Part shown: piece by piece, positions 25,661-34,320 of the stretch | How the letters are laid out: every line of letters begins with the position of its first letter | Position numbering within the stretch: position 1 is the first letter of the stretch | Source: JAKQDH01 sp029558835 | Lineage (GTDB): Bacteria; Planctomycetota; Phycisphaerae; UBA1845 | DNA length: 64,000 bases | Assembly (NCBI GenBank): GCA_035356615.1 | Contig: DAOQSN010000023.1 | Location: forward strand, 1-64,000 | Reading direction: 5' to 3' | Program-made: the position numbers and the translations under genes | Notes under the pieces: generated by a model | What the model saw: the letters and a program-made list of their open reading frames with translations, nothing else | Databases searched by the model: none | Told to the model about the DNA's origin: nothing

Positions 25661-26063
25661 GCCAAGGCCCCCGCGCACCGCATGCTAGGAGCCCCACCTG
25701 TGCTGTCAAGGAACCCGCCTCGGGCGCCGGTCGCTCGCGCCCCCTTCGCCGTCGGGCGTTGCCGCCGCACATGCACTCCGCTGCATGCCGGTCCCGAGCG
25801 AAGTCCCTTCTACGTTCTGTGCTATCGAGAAGTGCCGCCGTGTAAACGAGCCACAGAAGACGGACCGTAGGCATGCCCTGAGTGTCACATCAAAGGGCCG
25901 ATACCACCCCCGAAACTCAGCGATGTACCAGATGCCAATCGCGGTCAGAAATGACGAAAGGCCCCGCTACGTACAACCGGGGCCGCTTGGACTACCCGTA
26001 CCTGCCCTACACCCTTCCCGCCGGTCGCACCCCCTCGGCACGCAACCTCCACTCCCGGGCGCA
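25661..26063. other. Intergenic region with terminator
   Basis: About 400 bp upstream of the Sua5 fusion and downstream of the small orphan gene. It contains the terminator at 25960-25984. No gene or clear promoter is seen. Confidence 0.5.
25954..25984 (-). terminator. Rho-independent-like terminator of the 71-aa gene
   Basis: On the minus strand the stem is GGCCCCG (25984-25978) / CGGGGCC (25966-25960) with an 11-nt loop, then TTTCGTCATTTC. Confidence 0.65.
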
Positions 26064-26279
26064 CTACGAGACCAGAGTCGGCGTCCCTGCAACGCTTCGC
26101 TCGTCCCGCAGCGCAAGTTGCTCGCGGAACCGCTCGACGAACGCTTCGAAGTTCATCAAAGCCTGCGTCGTCTCGGCCTCGAGCCGCCGACACGGCTCAT
26201 CTGGCAGCGCGCCGGGAGCCGTGGACCAGGGAAACGGAAACTCTTGGGTGAATTGCTCAAGTCGGTCTGAAAGATCCAT
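26064..26279 (-). CDS. Small orphan protein (71 aa)
   Basis: 71 residues starting MDLSDRLEQFTQEF, acidic and mostly helical, with no signal peptide and no recognised family. A strong AAGGAGG stands five to six bases before the ATG, a promoter (26323-26350) lies just upstream and a terminator follows the stop, so the transcriptional signals argue for a real gene. The sequence is rich in Glu/Phe (LEAETTQALMNFEAFVERFR), suggesting a small cytoplasmic adaptor or regulator; this is inference. Confidence 0.7.
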   Translation of the reverse strand: MDLSDRLEQFTQEFPFPWSTAPGALPDEPCRRLEAETTQALMNFEAFVERFREQLALRDERSVAGTPTLVS

Positions 26280-26322
26280 CCTATCCTCCTTGGCGTTCGG
26301 CCGACTGTAGCCCCATGGGTAG

Positions 26323-26350
26323 AATATACCACATTTACCGGAGTTGTGAA
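26323..26350 (-). promoter_or_regulatory. Putative sigma70 promoter of the 71-aa gene
   Basis: On the minus strand TTCACA (26350-26345), 16-bp spacer, TATATT (26328-26323), in a conspicuously AT-rich patch. Confidence 0.6.
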
Positions 26351-26438
26351 GTAAATTGTTATCGGACGACCGCCAAATATCGGTGCCGAGCCCGCTCGGA
26401 CACGCCTAAAGGCTATATCGGCAGCGCCCGCTGCCGAC

Positions 26439-27008
26439 TCAAACCGGTCGTCCCGACGGCGTGGCACTCGCCGCGTCTTCCAACCCCTGGGCCAAACCCC
26501 GCACCCCCACCGGGCCTGCGCGAGCGATAAGATTCGCGACCAGGTTCATCGCCTCGAAGAACTCGAGCATCTCGTCGAAGCGGCGCTGATACTGGTCCGC
26601 GAGGGCCCGGGGCGGACCGCTCAACCGCTCCCGTTCCTCCGCCACCATGGTCCGACAACGCTCGATCGTCTCCACGATCGGCTCGACTTCCCGGCGGCGA
26701 CGTTCCCGACTGATCGTCTCGAACATCTGCCAGACGTCCGTATCCGCCTGGAAATACTCCTTCCGGTCTCCCCGTCGATGTACCCGCTGCACCAACCCCC
26801 AGTTCACGAGTTGGCGCAGGTTCATACTCGCATTGCCGCGCGACACCTCCAGGTGCCGCATCACGTCATCCGTGCACAGTGGTTCCGGCGCGAGGTACAA
26901 CAGGGCGTGGATCTCCGCCATGGTGCGGCTGATCCCCCAGCTTGCGCCCATCTCGCCCCAGCGCCGGATGTAGAGATTGCGCGCCGCCGCGAGCGGTTCG
27001 TTCGACAT
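26439..27008 (-). CDS. GbsR/MarR-family transcriptional regulator
   Basis: 189 residues with GGGAGGGG five bases before the ATG. The N-terminal half is a winged helix of the GbsR type: IYIRRWGEMGASWGISRTMAEIHALLYLAPEPLCTDDV (first part), VSRGNASMNLRQLVNWGLV as recognition helix and RRGDRKEYFQ as wing. The C-terminal half is helical and probably dimerises (EFFEAMNLVANLIA). GbsR-like proteins repress osmoprotectant or membrane-related genes. No such target is adjacent, so the regulon is unknown. A short inverted repeat overlaps the likely -10 region (27040-27058), which would suit autorepression. Confidence 0.85.
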   Translation of the reverse strand: MSNEPLAAARNLYIRRWGEMGASWGISRTMAEIHALLYLAPEPLCTDDVMRHLEVSRGNASMNLRQLVNWGLVQRVHRRGDRKEYFQADTDVWQMFETISRERRRREVEPIVETIERCRTMVAEERERLSGPPRALADQYQRRFDEMLEFFEAMNLVANLIARAGPVGVRGLAQGLEDAASATPSGRPV

Positions 27009-27039
27009 GCGAACCCCTCCCGCTGACTGCTCTGCCTAG

Positions 27040-27058
27040 CCTGCACTATATACGCAGG
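27040..27058. promoter_or_regulatory. Possible operator upstream of the GbsR-like gene
   Basis: Inverted half-sites CCTGC (27040-27044) and GCAGG (27054-27058) around an AT-rich core that reads GTATATAGT on the minus strand, about 32 bp before the start codon. Short and therefore tentative. Confidence 0.35.
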
Positions 27059-27286
27059 AACGGCGGGGTGCGGTTCACTCCTACCCGGTCTTTTCCCCCG
27101 CGCCTTCCCCCGGGGCCCACGCCGCACCCCCATCGACGCCACCGGGCGGGCTCAGCGAACCTCGCCCAGCCAGCGTGGGCGCCCCACGGCCGACATAGAC
27201 GTTGCCGGATCGTCCGGCGCTCAGAGCACCCGCTGCGGACCCGGACCCTTTCAACCGGCTGCCGCCTCGTCGCCCGCACCGACCCA

Positions 27287-27808
27287 TCAACTGCTGCCCA
27301 ACAACCCGGCCAAGTCCAGATTGCTGAGGTCCACGCCGCTGAGATCCACGCCGCTGAGGTCCACGGTGGTCGAGCTGCTGTCTGCGGAGTTGTTCCCCGA
27401 CGAATTCGCACTGCTGCCGCCGCCGAAGTCCGGCGCGGGAATCACGTCCGGCAGCACAGTCGGCACGCGCCCGCCGCGTAACAGCACAACGTTGTGGATA
27501 GCGGTAATCGCATCCTCGATCGCCTGGAACATGATCCGCGCCATCTCCGCCAACGCCTGGGAGCGCACGGAAGGCTGCATCTCAAAGGTCACTTCGGGGT
27601 GCGCAAACAGCATGCTGTCGTGCGCCGCCTTGTACTGCGCCAACCCGGCGTTCACCATGTGGCCCGGCGCTCGTTCCGCCACCGCCTCCGCGCCCGCGCT
27701 CTCATACACCGGCGTCGTGATGATCACCTGCCCGCTCACCGACGACGCCCACGCCACGCAGGCCACCAGCACTACGATCGCAAGCCCACCCGTTCGCTGA
27801 CCGATCAT
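27287..27808 (-). CDS. Secreted hypothetical protein with Asn/Ser-Leu repeat tail
   Basis: 173 residues from the ATG at 27808, with AAGGG about nine bases upstream. Signal peptide (GGLAIVVLVACVAWASSVSG). The middle is helical (AQYKAAHDSMLFAHPEV, ALAEMARIMFQAIEDAITAIH). The C-terminus is a Ser/Asn-rich linker followed by repeated five-residue units VDLSG-VDLSG-VDLSN-LDLAG that resemble a very short pentapeptide-repeat helix. No family recognised; function unknown. A dispersed repeat lies upstream at about 28012. Confidence 0.7.
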   Translation of the reverse strand: MIGQRTGGLAIVVLVACVAWASSVSGQVIITTPVYESAGAEAVAERAPGHMVNAGLAQYKAAHDSMLFAHPEVTFEMQPSVRSQALAEMARIMFQAIEDAITAIHNVVLLRGGRVPTVLPDVIPAPDFGGGSSANSSGNNSADSSSTTVDLSGVDLSGVDLSNLDLAGLLGSS

Positions 27809-28011
27809 GACTGCATCCCTTCTGTTCGTGAGCCGCCCTCGCTCGCCCCCCGCCGCCATCCGGGGCCGGCAACCACCCGCGCCGGCGTTCCCTCCATTAT
27901 TCGCTCTATCGGCCTGTCCTCCAAGCTGCCGTTGCTTTTCATCGGCCCCGCGCCGGGGCGCTCCCTCTGGAACCGCCCCGTACCGACGGCAGACCGCCGC
28001 GCCCCCACGGG

Positions 28012-28043
28012 GTGGCATGGCCAAGCGCAGCGCCGCCATGCCG
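28012..28043 (+). repeat. Dispersed repeat, GGTGGCATGGCCAAGCGCAG type
   Basis: Same core as 876-906, in opposite orientation, between gyrA and the secreted protein gene. Confidence 0.7.
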
Positions 28044-28083
28044 TCAGGGGGCTGCGTGCGAGTGTCGCCACCCTCGTACCCTT

Positions 28084-30762
28084 CTACACCGGACCGGCTT
28101 CCCCGGGTGCGTCCGCCGAGGCGGTCGGATCCGTGGCCGGCGGTACGTCCGCCGCGCCGGCGTCCGGCACGCTGCCTTCTGCCGTCTCCCCCCCTCGGTC
28201 CGCCGCCGTCTCGGCCGACTCCGGCGAACCGGCGTCCTCCTCTTCGTCCTCCTCCTTGACGATCCTGGCGACGGCCACCACCTTGTCGTCCTCTTCGAGC
28301 CGGATGAGCCGGACGCCCTGCGTCGCCCGTCCGATCTCGCGCACGGCCGACAGGTCCGTACGCAGCATGAACCCGTTGGCCGTGATGAACATCAGCTCAT
28401 CTTCATCCTGCACCGCGCGAATGGCCACCACGTCACCGTTGCGCTCCGTCGCCCGGATGTTGATGACGCCCTTGCCGCCGCGCCGCGTCTTGCGGTACTC
28501 CTCGATGGCCGTGCGCTTGCCATAGCCGTTCTCGCAGATCGTCAGCACGGAGGCCCCCGGCTCGATCGCCACCATCGACACCACGGCATCATCGGCAGCC
28601 AGGGTCATGCCGCGTACGCCGCGGGCCGCCCGCCCCATCGCCCGCACGTCGCTCTCCTCGAACCGGATGGCCATGCCCCGCCGCGTCCCCAGCACGATCT
28701 CGTTCGTCCCGGCGGTGCGCTCCGCGTTCATCAGCGTGTCGTCGGGATCCAAGTTGATGGCGATGATCCCGTCCGCCCGCGGGCGGCTGAACGCCTGGAT
28801 GGGCGTCTTCTTCACGGTCCCCTTGGCCGTGGCGAAGAACACGTACGCCTCCTCGAACTCGCGCACCGGGAGCACCGCCCGGTGCGTCTCCCCCTCGCGC
28901 ATGCGCAGCAGGTTGGCGATCGACCGCCCGCGCGACGTGCGGCTCATCACCGGCACCTCGTACACGCGCAGCCAGTACAACCGCCCCCGACTCGTGAAGA
29001 ACAGCAGCGTGTCGTGAGTCGAAACGACGAAGAGATGTTCAAGGAAGTCCCCCTCCTTGGCTGCTCCGCCGCGCACGCCGCGCCCGCCGCGGCCCTGCTT
29101 GCGATACGTATCCACGTCCGTCCGCTTGATGTACCCCTCGTGCGAGATCGTCACCACCACCTGCTCGTCGGGGATCAGCTCCTCCATGCGGAAGTCCTCG
29201 ACGGCGCCGACGATCTCCGTGCGCCGGGGGTCGGGGAACTTCCTGCGCAGTTCCATCAGGTCCGCCTCGATCAACTGGTGCACCAGGCGCTCGTCCCGCA
29301 GGATGGCCTCGTACCGGTCGATCTCCTCCACCAGCTTACGGTACTCAGCGGCCAGCTTTTCCACCTCCAGCCCGGTAAGCCGCTGGAGTTGCATACCCAG
29401 GATCGCGTCCGCCTGCACGTGCGTCAGGTGATAGTCCGCCCCGGTGCAGCGCCTGACGAAGACTTCCGGCAGCAGCTTGCGCAGGGCGATCTCCTCCTTC
29501 AGCCGCAGCGCCCTCGCCATCAGGCCCGCACGCGCGGACGGGACGTCGGGCGACTTCTTGATCAGCTCGATGATCGCGTCGATGTCCCCCACCGCCAGGA
29601 TGATCCCTTCCAGAATGTGCGCCCGCTGCTTGGCCCGCCGCAGCAGGAACGCCGTCCGCCGCCGGATCACCTCCCGCCGGTAGTCCAGGTACAGTTCCAG
29701 AAGCTGCTTGAGCGACAACGTCCGCGGCTGGCGGTCCACCAGCGCGATGTTCATGATGTGGAAGTGGCTCTGCAGCGGCGTGTACTGGAAGAGCTGGTTG
29801 ATGATGACGTCTTCGTTCGCCTCCCGTTTCAGGTCGATCTCGATGCGCACCGGGGACTTGCGATCGGAGGCGTCGTTGACGGCCGCCACGTCCTTGATCT
29901 GCCCGCTCTTCACCGCCGCCGCGATCCGCTCCGTGATCGTGCTCCGCAGCACGCCGAAGGGAATCTCGTAAATGACGATCGTCCGCTTGCCGCTCTTGCT
30001 CTCCTCGACGCGCACGCGACCGCGCATCACGACGCTGCCGCGCCCGGTGGCGTAGGCCTCCCGCACCCCCCCCAGCCCGCAGATCTGCCCGCCGGTCGGG
30101 AAGTCCGGCGCCGGCACGATCCGCATCAGCTCGTCCAGCGTGATGTGCGGGTTGGCGAGACAGTCCAGCAATGCATCGCAGACCTCCGCCGTGTTGTGCG
30201 GCGGGAGGGCGGTGGCCATCCCCACCGCGATCCCCGTCGCCCCGTTCACCAGCAGGTTCGGGAACTTGCCCGGCAGGACCGTCGGCTCCTCCCGCGAGTT
30301 GTCGTAGTTGGGGACGAAGTCGACGGTCTCATACTCCAGGTCCTCAAGCATCGCCACCGCGGCGTGCGTCATGCGCGCCTCGGTGTACCGCATGGCGGCC
30401 GGGGGGTCCCCGTCGATCGAACCGAAGTTCCCCTGCCCCTCGATCAGCGTTTCCCGCATGTTCCAGGGCTGCGCCAGCCGCACCAGCGTCGGGTAGATCA
30501 CCGCGTCGCCGTGCGGATGGTAGTTACCGCTGGTATCACCGCTGATCTTCGAGCACTTCTTCGTCTGGGCGCGCGGGCCTAAGTTCAGGTCGTTCATCGC
30601 CACCAGGATGCGCCGCTGCGAGGGCTTCAGCCCGTCGCGCCCGTCCGGCAGCGCCCGCGACATGATGACGCTCATCGAGTAGGTCAGGTACGAGTCCTGC
30701 ATCTCGTCAATGAGCGGATGATTGTGAATACGTTCCGGCACGGCTGCCGCAGGTTCGGCCAT
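28084..30762 (-). CDS. gyrA: DNA gyrase subunit A
   Basis: Breakage-reunion subunit that introduces negative supercoils. 892 residues from the ATG at 30762 (AGGAG ten bases upstream). Catalytic Tyr126 in AMRYTEARMT; the N-terminal winged helix contains SGNYHPHGDAVIYPT; DNA gate ILEGIILAVGDIDAIIELIK; the C-terminal beta-pinwheel has six blades with the GyrA box QGRGGRG (within YRKQGRGGRGVRG), which marks it as gyrase rather than topoisomerase IV. The tail is long, acidic and low complexity. At the quinolone-resistance positions it has Ala87 and Pro91 where E. coli has Ser83 and Asp87. gyrB is not adjacent. Confidence 0.97.
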   Translation of the reverse strand: MAEPAAAVPERIHNHPLIDEMQDSYLTYSMSVIMSRALPDGRDGLKPSQRRILVAMNDLNLGPRAQTKKCSKISGDTSGNYHPHGDAVIYPTLVRLAQPWNMRETLIEGQGNFGSIDGDPPAAMRYTEARMTHAAVAMLEDLEYETVDFVPNYDNSREEPTVLPGKFPNLLVNGATGIAVGMATALPPHNTAEVCDALLDCLANPHITLDELMRIVPAPDFPTGGQICGLGGVREAYATGRGSVVMRGRVRVEESKSGKRTIVIYEIPFGVLRSTITERIAAAVKSGQIKDVAAVNDASDRKSPVRIEIDLKREANEDVIINQLFQYTPLQSHFHIMNIALVDRQPRTLSLKQLLELYLDYRREVIRRRTAFLLRRAKQRAHILEGIILAVGDIDAIIELIKKSPDVPSARAGLMARALRLKEEIALRKLLPEVFVRRCTGADYHLTHVQADAILGMQLQRLTGLEVEKLAAEYRKLVEEIDRYEAILRDERLVHQLIEADLMELRRKFPDPRRTEIVGAVEDFRMEELIPDEQVVVTISHEGYIKRTDVDTYRKQGRGGRGVRGGAAKEGDFLEHLFVVSTHDTLLFFTSRGRLYWLRVYEVPVMSRTSRGRSIANLLRMREGETHRAVLPVREFEEAYVFFATAKGTVKKTPIQAFSRPRADGIIAINLDPDDTLMNAERTAGTNEIVLGTRRGMAIRFEESDVRAMGRAARGVRGMTLAADDAVVSMVAIEPGASVLTICENGYGKRTAIEEYRKTRRGGKGVINIRATERNGDVVAIRAVQDEDELMFITANGFMLRTDLSAVREIGRATQGVRLIRLEEDDKVVAVARIVKEEDEEEDAGSPESAETAADRGGETAEGSVPDAGAADVPPATDPTASADAPGEAGPV

Positions 30763-31765
30763 ATCGTGTTCGCTCCTGTCCCCGGGCGGGCGGCCAACCC
30801 CGGGCACCCGCAACGCACCCCGGCGCCCTTCCACCGCCCCGCCCGATCCATATCGATTGTACTGGCCCCACCCACCACGGCAATCCGCGCCCGCACCTTC
30901 ACAGACGGTGACGCTCTCACAAGCGTCAGACAGGTTGGCACCTGCGGCCTGTGCTCAGGACAGGTACCCGCAGCGGACGGGCTTGGCGGCGTCCGGCAGG
31001 GGGATTCGCGATTCACTGCGGGTCTTTCGACCGGCAGGGCCGCCTAGCCCTTCACAACGGGGATATGTTGCGAGGTGGGCGCAGCCCACCCCCTTGAACG
31101 CGGGGGAACGCAGATGCCCCTGACCAGACACCCCCTGCTCTTCGCCGGAGAGACCCTCGAACACAGGCCCAGCCCGCCAACGCCCCGCGCGTTTCCCGAC
31201 CGCGTGCCGGTGCGGCACGAGGTGAGTCACCTCGGCCACGGGCCCACCCCGTGACCGACCGCTGGGGGCGGTTCGGCTCTCGGTCATCGCCCGAGCTTTC
31301 CGGGTCCCGGCGCCGACGTAAACGCCCGCAAGCGGCGTTCGCAGCGCAGTGCCCTCCGGGGACGCGTTACCAGCCCGTCTCCTCCGCGACGACTGACTCA
31401 GCGCCACGCCCGTCGGCACCACGCAACCCCTCTCTGCCGCCCCCAGAAGCCTCGCGTCCCCTCGTACGCCACCCCGCGGACCATCCCATCCAGTTGCAGC
31501 GCTACGGGCTCGCAACGTCAGCACCCTGCGTCCTGCAACATCGGCCCCCCGCGGCGGTAGCGCTAGCCCCCCGCAGCCGATGTAGGCGAAGTCCGACGTC
31601 CCGCGTCTCGAAACCTCCCCGACAAACCCACGGTCCCTCGTCCCACCGCTCTGGCAACCGGACGTGCACCGGGTATCATGGGCCGACCGTCGGCCCGGAG
31701 CGGGCAACCCGGCGCACCGTTGCTCGCGTCCCGGTTTCCTGCATCGCCGACTCGGGAAGACCCGC
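30763..31765. other. Intergenic region, nothing recognised
   Basis: About 1 kb between the divergent gyrA and rnd. It has no open frame with a ribosome-binding site, no clear terminator and no repeated element that I could match elsewhere in the window. Confidence 0.45.
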
Positions 31766-32998
31766 ATGTCCAAGCCCTCGTTGCCGCCACTGGAGACGGT
31801 GCTCATTGAGGACCAGGCCCAACTCGAACGGCTCTGCGTCGCCATCCGCGCGGAAGGCAGCTTCGGCTTCGACACCGAGTTCGTGATGGAAGACCGCTAC
31901 CAGTCCGAACTGTGCCTGCTCCAGCTTTCCAGCACCACGACGGTCGCCCTTGTGGACCCCAAGCGTGGCCTGGACCTCCAGCCCGTCTGGGCCCTGCTGT
32001 GCGACCGCAACGTCCAGACCATCGTGCACGCCGGGCAGGAGGACCTTGCCCTCTTCGTGCAGCAGACGAACCTCCCACCCGCCAACGTCTTCGACCTCCA
32101 GATCGCCGCCGGTCTCGTCGGCCTCGATTACCCTCTCAGCCTCCAGAAGCTCGTGGAGAGCACCCTGGGCGTCCGCCTGCACAAGTCCCGAACGCTCACC
32201 GACTGGCGTCGCCGGCCTCTCTCCGACGAGCAGATACGCTACGCGGCCGAGGACGTTGCCTACCTCCTTCCCGTCCAGCAGAAACTGCACCGCCTGCTCA
32301 CCCGGCACAAGCGCCTCTCCTGGGCCCGCGAGGAATTCGACCACCTGGAAGCCGCCGTCCAACAACAGCATACGCAAGAGGCGCCCGTGAAACGTCCCAA
32401 GGGCCTCGGCGCCCTCGCTCCCCGCCAGATGGCCGTCGCCGAACACATCCTCGCTTGGCGCGACATTGTCGCCCGAGAACGCAACCGCCCGGCACGCACC
32501 GTCCTCAAGGATCACCTTCTCTTGGAAGTCGCGCGCCACGGCCTGCAAACACCCGAGGAGATCGGCAGCCTGCGCGGTGTGAATCTGAGCCGTCGAGACA
32601 TCCGCAGCCTGTGCGAGACCGTCCAACAGGCCGTCCAGTTACCCAGCGACCAGTGGCCCACCCGCGGACCGCGTCAGCCGGATGTCCCACACGAAAGCAC
32701 CTTCATCAACTTTGCCACGGCCGTCGTCCGCGCCTACTGCCAGACCAATAAACTCGCCTACGCCCTCTGCGCCACGAAGCAATCCATCACCGAGCTGGTG
32801 CGTTATCGCCTTCGTGGCTCGCCACCCAGCGCCGGGACACCCGGCCTGTTGCGCGGCTGGCGCGCCCAGACTGTCGGCGTCCTGCTGGACGATGTGCTCG
32901 CCGGGCGGACCGCCGTCATCGTCACGCTCGCCAAGGGACATGCCTCGCTCGGCTTCATCCCCTCGCCGAGCAACTCCGGCAACAACCACACGCCATGA
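31766..32998 (+). CDS. rnd: Ribonuclease D
   Basis: 3'-5' exoribonuclease that trims tRNA and other stable RNA precursors. 410 residues from the ATG at 31766. DEDDy exonuclease motifs: Exo I FDTEF (Asp36, Glu38), Exo II VHAGQEDL, Exo III YAAEDVAYL with the Tyr/Asp pair. An HRDC domain follows (LAWRDIVARERNRPARTVLKD). The last 110 residues, after the first HRDC, are less typical and may hold a second helical domain. Single gene. Confidence 0.93.
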   Translation: MSKPSLPPLETVLIEDQAQLERLCVAIRAEGSFGFDTEFVMEDRYQSELCLLQLSSTTTVALVDPKRGLDLQPVWALLCDRNVQTIVHAGQEDLALFVQQTNLPPANVFDLQIAAGLVGLDYPLSLQKLVESTLGVRLHKSRTLTDWRRRPLSDEQIRYAAEDVAYLLPVQQKLHRLLTRHKRLSWAREEFDHLEAAVQQQHTQEAPVKRPKGLGALAPRQMAVAEHILAWRDIVARERNRPARTVLKDHLLLEVARHGLQTPEEIGSLRGVNLSRRDIRSLCETVQQAVQLPSDQWPTRGPRQPDVPHESTFINFATAVVRAYCQTNKLAYALCATKQSITELVRYRLRGSPPSAGTPGLLRGWRAQTVGVLLDDVLAGRTAVIVTLAKGHASLGFIPSPSNSGNNHTP

Positions 32999-33340
32999 TG
33001 CTGCACTCGCAGGATTGACCCTCCAGCGACGAGGTTGCGGCGCGCGTCGAACGTTCTGCCGTCGCGAGGCCGCCAATCGGCACGCCCGGTAGAGCCGCCG
33101 CGACCTTCCATCTCACCATTCTCCCTGTTCGCACCAGCCGGCCTCCCGAAGTTGCGCCACCGGCGCCCCCGCCAACCGCGTCCGGGCGTGGCGGGCCCCC
33201 CGTCCCCCCCGGCGCCAGCCTAGACCCCTTCGAGGCGTCCTGGGGATGGTTTGCCCCTACCCCAGATGGCAGCGAACCCGGTTTTCCGCCACCCAGGGCC
33301 CCCCGGGACGTGGAGAACGACTCGATTTCATCCGTTTGCA
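32999..33340. other. Intergenic region before the leader RNA
   Basis: About 340 bp with no gene or repeat recognised. Confidence 0.4.
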
Positions 33341-33369
33341 TTGACATCAAGTAAGATAACTAGTACACT
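33341..33369 (+). promoter_or_regulatory. Distal sigma70 promoter P1
   Basis: TTGACA (33341-33346), 17-bp spacer, TACACT (33364-33369). Confidence 0.65.
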
Positions 33370-33464
33370 TCCGGGCCGATAAATCCGGGCCCCGGCTGGC
33401 CGGTTCGGGGGCCAGACGAGGCGGCCCAACGCCCGAAAAAAAGTTTGCAAGGTCCGAAATCTAG

Positions 33465-33493
33465 TTGACAACGTAGGGTGAATCAACTAAACT
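33465..33493 (+). promoter_or_regulatory. Proximal sigma70 promoter P2
   Basis: TTGACA (33465-33470), 17-bp spacer, TAAACT (33488-33493). A perfect TATAAT also occurs at 33507-33512 but lacks a good -35. Confidence 0.7.
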
Positions 33494-33499
33494 GCCCCC

Positions 33500-34320
33500 T
33501 GTGACCTATAATCGTGGCGACCGGTTAAAGTAGGGAGTGTGAGGCCGGACACACGATGAGGGTGGTGAACCGGAAGAGGCGATGAGGTTAGGTTGTCAGT
33601 TCTGTGGTTGCCTCTGGACATAGTGGTCCGAGAACGCCGAAAGCCAGTTATGAGAACTCGGTGCCGCCGCAACGGCATCCCAAGGCGGAGGTGAAGCAGC
33701 GGCGGTGACGGAGGCGATTAGGGTAGCGTGAAGGAGGCAACGCCCGCTCGCAAGACTGATGGCAACGCTGGGGAAGTTGCGAGCTTTGGGGAAGTGGATG
33801 AGGTCCGTTGAACGAACTCTCGCCCTGAAGGTGAACGGAGGTTTGGCGCTGCGGACACCGGCGAGCCGGTCCGCGGAGGGGGATTGTACGAGGCCCACAA
33901 CAGAAGCGTTGCGACGTGCGAGGGGCACGACGTACCTCGGTTGGTGGCGTGGATGATGCGCGGCCTCGCGTTTGCGTAACAGTGGGAACGGGCGGAGTTC
34001 GCCCGCGAGAAAACCGGAAGAATGGGTGGCTGGGACGAGGCGGCCCAGGCACCGGAGGTTAGAACAGCTCGACGTAGCGCGGACGCGTATCGTCGGGGCG
34101 TCCCTCCGGACGTCGCGGAGAGAGGGCAGAAAGGAGGTGGCAAGGAGCTTCTGGCGAGGTGCTGGACGATGACGACGGGCACTCGATAACCTGCCTGGCG
34201 GCATCGTCCCAACGTCCGTGTTGTGGGAGCGTGAACGATAGAAGGCTTTGAGACACCTGTTTTCGGTTCGCTGCCGCGTGGCACGAACCAACGTGTGAGG
34301 AGAGAAAAGGAGAGTAAGCG
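33500..34320 (+). ncRNA. Candidate long structured leader RNA (about 820 nt)
   Basis: Between promoter P2 and the ATG at 34321 there is no plus-strand gene, but there are many well-formed hairpins: AGAGGC/GCCTCT (33575/33610), GGAC/GTCC (33616/33626), TGCCG/CGGCA (33662/33673), an 8-bp GCTCGCAA/TTGCGAGC (33746/33777), CGGGCG/CGCCCG (33989/34000), an 8-bp GGACGATG/CATCGTCC (34164/34202), and GGTTCG-c-TGCC/GGCA-CGAACC (34265-34289) just before the ribosome-binding site. The plus strand is purine-rich, which leaves the minus strand free of stops and produces long spurious antisense frames. It does not match the conserved cores of RNase P, tmRNA, SRP RNA or group II introns that I know. It could be a cis-regulatory leader or an independent ncRNA. 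Confidence 0.5.

Noticed and set aside
28012..30582. Plus-strand open frame of 856 codons
   Set aside because: Antisense shadow of gyrA; no protein features.
33500..34320. Group II intron, RNase P RNA or tmRNA in the leader
   Set aside because: I could not find domain V-like, P4-like or tRNA-like cores, and there is no reverse transcriptase gene.
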